Shown here in pieces: positions 1 through 5,776 of a DNA stretch of 21,987 nucleotides. Made by a program: the position numbers and the translations under genes. A model generated the notes under the pieces. It was not told the DNA's origin. It did not search any database and was given only the letters and a program-made list of their open reading frames with translations. The stretch is from Burkholderiales bacterium. Lineage in GTDB: Bacteria; Pseudomonadota; Gammaproteobacteria; Burkholderiales; Burkholderiaceae_C. The stretch is taken from positions 1 through 21,987 of the forward strand of contig JADJCH010000049.1 in the NCBI GenBank assembly GCA_016703325.1, in the 5' to 3' direction. How positions within the stretch are numbered: position 1 is the first letter of the stretch; each line of letters starts with the position of its first letter.

Positions 1-315
1 CCGGTCAACTCCTTCTGGCTCAGCGGCTGCGGCGCCGCCCAACCCGCCCGACCGCCCACCGGCCTGCGGGTGGACGATCGGCTGCGTGCCCCGCTGCTGG
101 CCGGTGAGTGGGAGGCCTGGGTGGCCGCCTGGGCCGAGCTGGATGCCGGCCCGATCGCCGAGCTGCGGGCCGCCGCCGACCGGGGCGAGGCCCTGCAGCT
201 CACCCTCTGCGGCGAACGCCACGCCCGCAGCTGGCAGACCGCCCCGCGCGGCCTGCTGCAGCGCTGGTTCGGCCCCAAGCGCCACGACGCGCTGCCCGTG
301 CTGACCGAACTTTGA
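1..315 (+). CDS. Phosphoglycerate-mutase-like protein, C-terminal part
   Basis: This is the 3' end of a gene entering from the left edge. The frame is open from base 1 and stops with TGA at 313-315, giving about 104 residues. It opens with PVNSFWLSGCGA. To my recollection an NSFWLSG-type motif marks the conserved proteins annotated as cofactor-independent phosphoglycerate mutase-like (COG4255) that sit directly upstream of recJ in many Burkholderiales. The remainder is acidic and helical, with a tail ending LPVLTEL. It is followed by recJ after 32 bases, so the two are probably co-transcribed. The catalytic part of the protein lies outside the window, so enzyme activity cannot be judged. The call rests on the short motif and the gene order. 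Confidence 0.6.
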   Translation, partial: PVNSFWLSGCGAAQPARPPTGLRVDDRLRAPLLAGEWEAWVAAWAELDAGPIAELRAAADRGEALQLTLCGERHARSWQTAPRGLLQRWFGPKRHDALPVLTEL

Positions 316-347
316 TCGATCCCCGCCCCCTCCGGACCCCACCCCGC

Positions 348-2087
348 ATGAACCCCACGATTGCCGTGCGCGATGTCCCGCCCCGCGCCGCCTGGGCGCT
401 GGAGCAGGCCGGCGTGCACCCGCTGCTGGCCCGCCTCTTTGCCGCCCGCGGCATTCGCAACCCGCAGGACCTGGACGACGGCCTGGCCAGGCTGATCCCA
501 CCCACGGAACTCCAGGGCGCCGCCGACGCCGCCCGGCTGCTGGCCGACACCCTGGACAGCGGCCGCCCCATCGTCGTCGTGGCCGACTACGACTGCGACG
601 GCGCCACCGCCTGCGCGGTCGCCATCCGCGGCCTGAAGATGCTCGGTGCCCGGCCGGGCACGCTGCACTACGTCGTGCCCGACCGTGCCATCCACGGCTA
701 CGGCCTGACGCCCGCCATCGTCGACCTGGCGATGGCGCACCGCCCCGCCCTGCTGGTGACGGTGGACAACGGCATCGCCAGCCTGGCCGGCGTGGCCCAC
801 GCCAAGGCGCTGGGCCTGCAGGTGCTGGTGACCGACCACCATCTCAGCGCGGTGGACGCCGCCGGTGTCGTCACCCTCCCGGCCGCGGACGTCATCGTCA
901 ACCCCAACCAGCCCGGCTGCGGCTTCGAGAGCAAGGCGCTCGCCGGCGTGGGCGTGATGTTCTACGTGCTGCTGGCCCTGCGCGCCGAACTGCGCGCCCG
1001 GGGTGCCTTCGACGCCAGCCACCAGCCCAAGCTCGACGCCCTGCTCGACCTGGTGGCCCTGGGCACCGTGGCCGACGTGGTCAAACTCGACGCCAACAAC
1101 CGCCGCCTGGTCGCCCAGGGCCTCAAGCGCATCCGCGCCGGGCGCATGCAGGCCGGCGTGGCAGCGCTCTTTGCCGCCGCCGGCCGCAGCGCCCAACGCG
1201 CCAGCGCCTTCGACTTCGGCTTTGCATTGGGCCCGCGCCTGAACGCCGCCGGCCGCCTGGCCGACATGACGCTGGGCATCGAGTGCCTGCTCACCGACGA
1301 CGCCGGCCACGCCGCCGAACTGGCCCGACAGCTCGACGCCATCAACCGCGAGCGCCGCGAGGTGGAAGCCGGCATGCGCGAACAGGCCGAAGCCCTGCTC
1401 AACCTGCTGATGCCCGAGATGGATGGCCAGGCCGCCGCCCCACCCGCCGCGGTGGCCCTGTTCGACCCCGACTTCCACGAAGGGGTGGTCGGCATCGTCG
1501 CCGGCCGCGTCAAGGACCGCCTGCACCGCCCCACCTTCGTCTTCGCCATCGGTGCGGACGGCCTGCTCAAGGGCTCCGGCCGCTCCATTCCCGGCTTCCA
1601 TCTGCGCGACGCGCTGGATCTGGTCGCCAAGCGCCACCCCGAGGTTCTCAAGAAATTCGGCGGCCACGCCATGGCCGCCGGCTGCACCCTCGCGGAGGAG
1701 GACTTCGACACCTTCGACGCCGCCTTCCAGCAGGTCGCCCAGGAGTGGCTGGACCCGGCCGCCCTGCAGCGCCGCATCGCCACCGACGGCCCGCTGGCGG
1801 CCGAATACTTCCAGCCCGCCACCATCCAGCTGCTCGACGCCCAGGTCTGGGGCCAGGCCTTCGAGGCACCGGTCTTTACCGACGAGGTCGAAATCGTCCA
1901 CCAGCGCCTGGTCGGCGAAAAGCACTTGAAACTCAGCGTGCGCCACGCCGGCCAGCTGCGCGACGCCATCTGGTTCGGCCAAAGCCAGCCCCTGCCCGCC
2001 AAGGTGCGGCTGGCCTACCGGATCAGCCTGGATGAGTACCAGGGGCGGCAGCGGGTGCAGATGGTGGTGGAAGGGGTGGGAACATGA
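348..2087 (+). CDS. recJ: Single-stranded-DNA-specific 5'-3' exonuclease RecJ
   Basis: A protein of 579 aa, matching the usual RecJ length of about 570-580. RecJ degrades single-stranded DNA 5' to 3' in RecF-pathway recombination, mismatch repair and base excision repair. The DHH phosphoesterase motifs are visible: ADYDCDGATA at about residues 79-88 (metal-binding Asp80, 82, 84), VTVDNG at about 137-142, TDHH at 162-165, and LGTVADVV further on. The DHHA1 motif GGHAMAAG follows, and then a C-terminal OB-like region containing RHAGQLRDAIWF. The ATG at 348 was chosen because the protein then aligns with RecJ from its first residues; the frame is open further upstream, but that would overlap the preceding gene. 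No clear Shine-Dalgarno is seen. The TGA overlaps the ATG of the next ORF (ATGA at 2084-2087). The last 150 bases recur as a degenerate copy at 3349-3501. Confidence 0.96.
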   Translation: MNPTIAVRDVPPRAAWALEQAGVHPLLARLFAARGIRNPQDLDDGLARLIPPTELQGAADAARLLADTLDSGRPIVVVADYDCDGATACAVAIRGLKMLGARPGTLHYVVPDRAIHGYGLTPAIVDLAMAHRPALLVTVDNGIASLAGVAHAKALGLQVLVTDHHLSAVDAAGVVTLPAADVIVNPNQPGCGFESKALAGVGVMFYVLLALRAELRARGAFDASHQPKLDALLDLVALGTVADVVKLDANNRRLVAQGLKRIRAGRMQAGVAALFAAAGRSAQRASAFDFGFALGPRLNAAGRLADMTLGIECLLTDDAGHAAELARQLDAINRERREVEAGMREQAEALLNLLMPEMDGQAAAPPAAVALFDPDFHEGVVGIVAGRVKDRLHRPTFVFAIGADGLLKGSGRSIPGFHLRDALDLVAKRHPEVLKKFGGHAMAAGCTLAEEDFDTFDAAFQQVAQEWLDPAALQRRIATDGPLAAEYFQPATIQLLDAQVWGQAFEAPVFTDEVEIVHQRLVGEKHLKLSVRHAGQLRDAIWFGQSQPLPAKVRLAYRISLDEYQGRQRVQMVVEGVGT

Positions 2088-2353
2088 GCCGACAACCGGA
2101 CATTGACGAAGCCCAGGCGCTCGCGGAGCTTCAATCGCTGTTGGAGCAACGTCTGGCGGCGGCCGATGCCGGTGACATCGATGAACGCAGCGCCCGCGAG
2201 ATCACCGAGTCGGTCTTCGCAGAACAGGCGCAGGCGTCGGCGACGCCGAGCGCGCCAGCGTCCTTCGGTGAACGACATTCCGACTTCATCGCGGCCTACA
2301 ACCGGAGCGTCGAAGAGGAAGGTCTGCCGCTGGAGGGGTGGCGGGGTTTCTGA
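2084..2353 (+). CDS. Orphan CcdA-like antitoxin
   Basis: An 89-aa acidic protein whose ATG overlaps the recJ stop codon (ATGA), suggesting translational coupling. The C-terminus (DFIAAYNRSVEEEGLPLEGWRGF region) resembles the toxin-binding tail of CcdA-family antitoxins, which typically carry AYN-x2-VE-x2-G and end in an aromatic residue. The N-terminal half (ALAELQSLLEQRLAAADAG) is predicted helical. It does not show the basic ribbon-helix-helix segment expected of CcdA, so this may be a fusion or a divergent antitoxin. No CcdB or other toxin ORF follows: the next 200 bases hold no plausible plus-strand gene and the next gene is on the other strand. It is therefore an orphan antitoxin or the remains of a lost module. 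The family call is tentative. Confidence 0.5.
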   Translation: MSRQPDIDEAQALAELQSLLEQRLAAADAGDIDERSAREITESVFAEQAQASATPSAPASFGERHSDFIAAYNRSVEEEGLPLEGWRGF

Positions 2354-2356
2354 GCA

Positions 2357-2476
2357 TCAGCTGCCAGGCCCCAGGTCAGGCACCGGCCTCACCGGCTCCC
2401 GAGGCTCCACCGCCAGCTCCGCCCCTCCCAGGGGCGCGAAGCGCGCCCGGATGCGCTGGGCCAAGGGCGGATCATC
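2357..2476 (-). pseudogene. Possible FitA/StbC-like antitoxin C-terminal remnant
   Basis: An open frame downstream of hicB on the minus strand ends with PLAQRIRARFAPLGGAEL, a run that resembles the tail of FitA/StbC (plasmid-stability) antitoxins, where a PLxxRIxxRFxxLGGxxL pattern precedes a proline-rich end. The upstream portion of the frame (back to 2548) is Asp/Gly-rich and shows no ribbon-helix-helix domain. No PIN toxin follows. I read it as the C-terminal scrap of a decayed antitoxin gene; it could equally be a chance similarity. Confidence 0.28.
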
Positions 2477-2551
2477 GCTGTCGGCCTGTGGGCCAACACC
2501 GGCATCACCGCCATCACCGTCAGAGGAGTCCGGGACCGCGCTCACCACACC

Positions 2552-2965
2552 TCACCCCGGCACAACCGCCCCACCGCCCTCGATCGCCAGCCGGGCGATG
2601 AAACCCGACCGCGTCTCCCCGGCGGCCCGGGCCCGTGCATCCAGGCGGTGCAGCACACGCCGCGGCAGGCTGATGTTCACCCGCTCCAGCGTGTCGTCCA
2701 GCATCGCCGGGTCCACCGTCACCAGCGCCCAGAGCCAGCCGTCGAACTCCGGGTGGGCAGCGCGCAACGTGTCGATGCCGGAGGGCCGGGGAATCGCGCC
2801 TCCGGCGTCCAGTGTGGCCTCGATCCACGCCGTCACCGCCTGCTCGGCCTGCAGCATGGCCTCTTCCAGCGTGTCACCGGCCGAGAAACAGCCGGGCAGG
2901 TCCGGCACCACGACACCCCAGGCGGTGGTGTCCTGGCCGGGTTCGATGGCGATGGGGTAACGCAT
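2552..2965 (-). CDS. hicB: HicB antitoxin
   Basis: A protein of 137 aa from the ATG at 2965 (MRYPIAIE). The N-terminal half is a HicB-type partial RNase-H-like fold: WGVVVPDLPGCFSAGDTLEEAMLQA is the typical HicB signature with the PDLPGC turn. The C-terminal part (LERVNISLPRRVLHRLDARARAAG, then SGFIARLA) looks like a ribbon-helix-helix DNA-binding domain, so the protein should both neutralise HicA and repress the operon. It lies 36 bases after the hicA stop on the same strand, in the usual toxin-first order. A longer reading from 2998 is possible but adds a basic segment not expected in HicB. All expected elements are present and the frame is intact. Confidence 0.92.
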   Translation of the reverse strand: MRYPIAIEPGQDTTAWGVVVPDLPGCFSAGDTLEEAMLQAEQAVTAWIEATLDAGGAIPRPSGIDTLRAAHPEFDGWLWALVTVDPAMLDDTLERVNISLPRRVLHRLDARARAAGETRSGFIARLAIEGGGAVVPG

Positions 2966-3001
2966 GGGATTCAACCTTCGTGAAGGGCACCTGCCCAACC
3001 A

Positions 3002-3181
3002 TCACAGGCCGGCCTGACGCCGAATGGCCTTGACCAGCCCCGTGCCCAGATCCTTCTTCGGGTGAGGTACCACCACGATGCCGGGCCGCACAGGGTGCTT
3101 GAAGACATGGTGCGATCCAGCCACCCGGTCCAACGTCCAGCCGGCTCGCCGAAGCTCACGGATCAAGTCGGTGGACGTCAT
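3002..3181 (-). CDS. hicA: HicA mRNA interferase toxin
   Basis: A protein of 59 aa, the normal size for HicA, a double-stranded-RNA-binding-fold ribonuclease that cleaves mRNA. The sequence runs MTSTDLIRELRRAGW, then RVAGSHHVFKHP, then VVVPHPKKDLGTGLVKAIRRQAG. His24 in the GSHH segment is the catalytic residue of this family, and the PHP-K-L-GLV-I pattern is diagnostic. The start at 3181 is preferred over an upstream in-frame start at 3232, because the added 17 residues carry no HicA similarity and because a promoter and operator lie directly upstream of 3181. No Shine-Dalgarno precedes the ATG, so translation may be leaderless. hicB follows. Confidence 0.92.
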   Translation of the reverse strand: MTSTDLIRELRRAGWTLDRVAGSHHVFKHPVRPGIVVVPHPKKDLGTGLVKAIRRQAGL

Positions 3182-3184
3182 GAT

Positions 3185-3199
3185 TGTGTATCGTACACA
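3185..3199. promoter_or_regulatory. Palindromic operator of hicAB
   Basis: The sequence TGTGTA-TCG-TACACA is a perfect 6-bp inverted repeat with a 3-base centre, ending 4 bases upstream of the hicA start codon and overlapping the putative -10 box. HicB proteins with DNA-binding tails are known to repress their own operon by binding palindromes at the promoter, so this is the best candidate site. Binding is inferred. Confidence 0.6.
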
Positions 3200-3218
3200 C
3201 CAGAACACCCACTGCCAA
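3190..3218 (-). promoter_or_regulatory. Predicted sigma70 promoter of hicAB
   Basis: Read on the minus strand, TTGGCA (3218-3213) is followed by exactly 17 bases and then TACGAT (3195-3190), a good -35/-10 pair. Only 8 bases separate the -10 box from the hicA ATG, so the transcript would begin at or within a few bases of the start codon. Confidence 0.55.
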
Positions 3219-3261
3219 GCCGGTCGGACCAACCCCGACCTCAGCCAGTCGACCCCACCCC

Positions 3262-3286
3262 GTCATTCCCGCGAAGGCGGGAATCC
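3262..3286. repeat. Single arm of the 25-bp palindromic REP/MITE repeat
   Basis: This 25-base unit (GTCATTCCCGCG followed by AAGGCGGGAATCC) is itself a hairpin and matches, with one base change at the centre, the arms of the two complete elements at 4854-4964 and 5079-5189. No opposing arm is visible nearby, so it is a solo or broken copy. It lies upstream of hicA, within the block bounded by the two recJ tail copies. Confidence 0.8.
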
Positions 3287-3348
3287 AGGGCCCTTGCGCG
3301 CCATCTTCGCGCGACAGCTGGCGTCATCCTGCGCCGACGGAGATCTGG

Positions 3349-3501
3349 CTCAGCCTGCGCCACGCCGGCCAGCTGCGCGACGCCATCTGGTGCTGCCAGA
3401 CCCAGTCGTTACCCGCCAAGGTGCGGCTGGCCCACCGGCTCAGCCTGGACGAGTACCAGGGAAGGCAGCGGGTGCAGATGGTGGTGGAGGGGGTGGGCTG
3501 A
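3349..3501 (+). pseudogene. Degenerate duplicate of the recJ 3' end
   Basis: This stretch aligns without gaps to recJ bases 1932-2084. By eye I count about 16 differences in 150 positions, and it still encodes RHAGQLRDAIW, then SLPAKVRLAHR, then SLDEYQGRQRVQMVVEGVG followed by TGA. It is only the last 50 or so codons of recJ; the similarity ends abruptly at 3349, where CTCAGC begins. There is no start codon or ribosome site that would make sense for it. It is a remnant, probably either the old recJ end left behind when DNA carrying a replacement end was inserted, or one half of a segmental duplication. Confidence 0.93.
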
Positions 3502-3552
3502 AGCGTCCCACCCGCATTCCCCATGAATCCACGCTAGGCGAACCCCTCGGGT

Positions 3553-3570
3553 GTTGGCACAATCACCAAC
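3553..3570 (+). promoter_or_regulatory. Inverted repeat immediately before tumE
   Basis: GTTGG and CCAAC form a 5-bp inverted repeat separated by 8 bases, ending directly at the tumE ATG at 3571. CACAAT (3558-3563) inside it could act as a -10 box, but no convincing -35 is seen at the right distance. It may be an autoregulatory site or a small hairpin at the start of the message; this is tentative. Confidence 0.3.
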
Positions 3571-3867
3571 ATGAAGGCCAGGGAACTGTTGCGGCGCAGA
3601 GTGGCTGACGAGTTCGGTGGCTTTGCCGAATACGTCGTCTGGCTGCTGCCGCAGCCGCTGCCGCCTTCGCAGCACCCCTACAAGTACCGGCTGGCCTATG
3701 TGGTCGATCAGCGGTGTGTGCTCCGTTATGACAACGAGCGTGGCAAGGGCGACCACCGCCACTTCGACGGGGTGGAACAGCCCTACACCTTCTCCAGCCC
3801 ACGCCGGCTGGTTGCAGACTTCGAAGCAGACATCGCGAGGTGGCAGCATGAAAACCGTCGTCCTTGA
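3571..3867 (+). CDS. tumE: TumE-family toxin (DUF6516)
   Basis: A 98-aa protein with the hallmark run of the TumE/DUF6516 family: YKYRLAYVVD, then RYDNERGKGDHRHFDG, then PYTFSSPRRLVADFEADI. The GKGDHRH segment is the most conserved part and probably includes active-site residues. TumE proteins are toxins of type II modules often carried on Tn3-family transposons and plasmids; toxicity is known for some members, but the exact target is not something I can state from sequence. The gene overlaps tumA by 20 bases in a different frame (toxin first), so the two are translationally linked. The start at 3571 has no Shine-Dalgarno but gives the normal family length. Confidence 0.82.
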   Translation: MKARELLRRRVADEFGGFAEYVVWLLPQPLPPSQHPYKYRLAYVVDQRCVLRYDNERGKGDHRHFDGVEQPYTFSSPRRLVADFEADIARWQHENRRP

Positions 3868-4207
3868 CGTCGCAGACCGCCGCAGTGCCGGCGAAGACTT
3901 CATTCGCGCCTGGGAGACCGGCAGCCCTGATGGCCCACCCCAGGGTGACGCACGCATCAGCTTCGAAACCCCCGAGCTGCTCTGGAAGGTTCTCACCGCC
4001 AAACGCTGGGAGCTGTTGAAAGCCCTGTGCGGCGCCGGACCGGTGTCGATCCGCGAAGCCGCCCGCCGCGTCGGCCGGGACGTGAAATCGGTGCACGGCG
4101 ACGTCACCGCCCTGCTCAATGCCGGTGTGCTGGACCGCAGCGAGTCCGGTGGCATCGAGTTTCCGTACGAGGCGGTCAAGGTGGAGTTCATGCTGCAGGC
4201 GGCCTGA
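3848..4207 (+). CDS. tumA: TumA-family antitoxin / HVO_A0114-like HTH regulator
   Basis: A protein of 119 aa from the ATG at 3848, which lies inside the end of tumE; the frame is open further upstream only as the shadow of tumE. The middle contains WELLKALCGAGPVSIREAARRVGRD, then VKSVHGDVTALLNAGVLDR: a winged helix-turn-helix with a ReaARRVgRDvksVH recognition helix, typical of the HVO_A0114 putative DNA-binding family that partners TumE. The C-terminus (IEFPYEAVKVEFML) is also characteristic. It should neutralise TumE and repress the pair. No transposase or resolvase is visible around it, although such modules are often transposon cargo. Confidence 0.82.
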   Translation: MKTVVLDVADRRSAGEDFIRAWETGSPDGPPQGDARISFETPELLWKVLTAKRWELLKALCGAGPVSIREAARRVGRDVKSVHGDVTALLNAGVLDRSESGGIEFPYEAVKVEFMLQAA

Positions 4208-4265
4208 TCCACACGAACCGCACTTGGACGCCCTCACAGACAGCAAGAATGCCGCCATTGCGACC

Positions 4266-4608
4266 ATGAGAACCCACCAGGAAATCGACGCCCGCAGCCT
4301 GGCCCTGCACCGTCTGGTGGCCGACAAGCTGCGGCAGGAGCCCGCTCGCCTGGAGGACGTGAAGGCCACCCTGGCCCGCTGGCGCCAGACCGTCTGCCCC
4401 GCCACCCAGCCCTACCTGCGCGAATGGGAGCTGCTGATCGAGCAGGGCCTGGAACGCTGCCTGGCCGTGGCGGTGGAAGAGTCGGAACACGCCACGGCGC
4501 TGCGGCAACAAGTCGTCGCCTTTTGGGCGGGTGCTCAGCAACGCAGAACGTTTCCAGTTCCTCAAGACCTGGAGGAGCAGCGACCACCATGCAACGCCGC
4601 GAACTTGA
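4266..4608 (+). pseudogene. Frameshifted partner gene of a nucleotidyltransferase module
   Basis: From the ATG at 4266 the frame encodes about 81 sensible residues (MRTHQEIDARSLALHRLVADK, ending near ATALRQ). The reading then jumps: the following bases make sense only in the next frame, where KSSPFGRVLSNAERFQFLK and a stop at 4606-4608 continue the protein. The break lies at about 4506-4513 (CAACAAG) and is equivalent to a net gain of one base. The unshifted frame runs on to 4616 with unrelated residues. I recall similar small helical proteins of unknown function upstream of DUF6036-type nucleotidyltransferase genes, which is also the order here. Likely a pseudogene; a sequencing error or a functional slip site are less likely alternatives. 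Confidence 0.6.
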
Positions 4609-4723
4609 ACACCTGATCCGCGCTGCCGCCGCGATCACCGACCCGTACGAGCTGATGGTGGTCGGCAGCCAATCCATCCTCGGTGCCGTGCCGGATGCGC
4701 CGCCGGAGCTGCTCCGGCCGAGC
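4589..4723 (+). pseudogene. Truncated DUF6036-like nucleotidyltransferase
   Basis: The ATG at 4589 begins MQRRELEHLIRAAAAITDP, followed by YELMVVGSQSILGAVPDAPPELL. The GSQSIL segment is the glycine-serine core of a minimal nucleotidyltransferase fold, as in DUF6036/AbiEii-like proteins. After about 45 residues the similarity stops at roughly 4723, and the frame continues into the inverted-repeat elements. The catalytic aspartates that would follow are absent, so the product cannot be active. Just after the break another frame holds PAEQNAVFDIQGIWNDDLRVW and a stop at 4777-4779, which looks like the tail of a different, unrecognised gene joined by deletion. Confidence 0.55.
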
Positions 4724-4853
4724 AGAACGCGGTGTTCGACATCCAGGGCATCTGGAACGACGACCTGCGGGTCTGGTAACCCGCCCGGCCGCCAGCGCAG
4801 CGCCCAAGGCGCGTTCCTCCGGCAGTCCCCAGCTCCGACACCACCCCACCCCC

Positions 4854-4964
4854 GTCATTCCCGCGCAGGCGGGAATCCAGTGCGTCGCATCACACAGGCC
4901 CACTGCTTCCCGATCGACTGCGCACATCCACACGATCCTGGATTCCCGCCTGCGCGGGAATGAC
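4854..4964. mobile_element. MITE-like inverted-repeat element, copy 1
   Basis: A 111-bp element bounded by perfect 25-bp inverted repeats (4854-4878 and 4940-4964). Each arm is a short palindrome of the form ATTCCCGC / GCGGGAAT. The roughly 61-bp interior has no coding capacity. Copy 2 has the same length and order and a related interior. The arm sequence resembles the REP-like repeat scattered in many proteobacterial genomes. The outside flanks (ACCCCC on the left, GCAGGGC on the right) are shared by both copies, so the true ends may lie slightly further out. Confidence 0.8.
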
Positions 4965-5078
4965 GCAGGGCAGCAGCAGCGGGTCATTTACCAACGGCCC
5001 ATGGCCCAGTCGCCTGGAGGCAGCCGGTCCGCATCCTCAACACTCCCGATCTCTCCACAGTCCAGCACCCCCACCCCC

Positions 5079-5189
5079 GTCATTCCCGCGCAGGCGGGAA
5101 TCCAGTCCACCCCTTCACGCTGGCCCGCTGCTTCCCGACCGACTGCCCACACCCACACGTTCCTGGATTCCCGCCCGCGCGGGAATGAC
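5079..5189. mobile_element. MITE-like inverted-repeat element, copy 2
   Basis: A second 111-bp element with arms at 5079-5103 and 5165-5189 and one mismatch between the arms. The interior aligns with copy 1 without gaps but with many substitutions (shared CTGCTTCCCGA and CCACACG stretches), so the copies are old or arrived separately. It sits 114 bp from copy 1 in the same orientation. No transposase is encoded nearby. Confidence 0.8.
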
Positions 5190-5299
5190 GCAGGGCGGCC
5201 GCCTCACACCCGCGCCGCCTCCGGCGCCGCTCCAGAAAAAACCGCCAGCCCCCCCGGGCCGGCCCCGGCCCCAGGCTCCGACTGGGGCCAAACAGCCCC

Positions 5300-5776
5300 T
5301 CAGCGGGCTCCGCCCGCCTCGGCACCCACCTGGGTTCCGACTCCGCCGTCCTCGCGGTGGATCTCCAGCAGATCGGCAATGTCCGACTCCGCGGGCACGC
5401 CCCAGGTTTTCAATTCGGCCAGGTCGGCCGAGCGCCTTTTGCGGTAGGCGTCCGGTTGGCCGCCGGCGGTGTGCTGCAAGTAGGCGACCAGCTCGGCGGA
5501 CCAGGCCTCCTTCGCGCCGCGGAAGCCGAATTCGATGGGCGGCAGATCCGACAGGACGTTCAGTGCCGCCGGTTGCCCCTGGTCATCCAGGGTGAGCTTC
5601 ACCCGGCGATTCAGCCAGGCCGCCGCGACCAGCGCCGCAGCCAGCGGGGACGAGGTGGGGAAAGCGGGCAGGCCATGCATGGCAAACGCCTGGGTGTCCA
5701 GCGCCGCCTCGCGCACACGGCGCTCGCAGAGCACCAGGGTCATCAGCTCGACCGCTTCGACCACACCGGGGTTCAC
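5300..5776 (-). CDS. Unrecognised protein, second ORF of a split locus
   Basis: A 158-aa frame starting with GTG at 5776, directly after the TGA (5779-5777) of the upstream ORF and in the same frame. I do not recognise the family. It has a hydrophobic helical part (PLAAALVAAAWLNRRVKL), a mixed middle (LPPIEFGFRGAKEAWSAEL) and a charged tail with YRKRRSADLAELKTWG. The first 14 or so residues (VEAVELMTLVLCERRV) also look genuinely coding. There is no strong ribosome site for the GTG; a purine-rich AAGGG lies about 10 bases upstream. It may be expressed by termination-reinitiation, by stop readthrough as part of a 253-residue protein, or not at all if the stop is a disabling mutation. Confidence 0.5.
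   Translation of the reverse strand: MNPGVVEAVELMTLVLCERRVREAALDTQAFAMHGLPAFPTSSPLAAALVAAAWLNRRVKLTLDDQGQPAALNVLSDLPPIEFGFRGAKEAWSAELVAYLQHTAGGQPDAYRKRRSADLAELKTWGVPAESDIADLLEIHREDGGVGTQVGAEAGGAR

Larger units (their letters stand above)
4780..5299. other. Non-coding stretch with repeat elements
   Basis: About 520 bases between the truncated nucleotidyltransferase remnant and the next minus-strand gene. Apart from the two 111-bp elements it holds only GC-rich, proline-codon-like sequence with no convincing start sites or protein similarity. Open frames through it mostly translate the repeat arms (VIPAQAGIQ-type peptides) and are not considered genes. Confidence 0.6.

Noticed and set aside
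962..2002. 346-residue open frame on the minus strand
   Set aside because: Antisense shadow of recJ, rich in Ser/Arg/Trp codon artefacts.
3184..3348. Upstream extension of the recJ tail remnant to an ATG at 3184
   Set aside because: The added peptide translates the hicA promoter and the REP arm (VIPAKAGIQ); there is no ribosome site or protein similarity.
4854..5189. Palindromic repeats as a possible CRISPR array
   Set aside because: The repeats are in inverted pairs inside two 111-bp units, not regularly spaced direct repeats, and the interiors are related to one another, unlike spacers.
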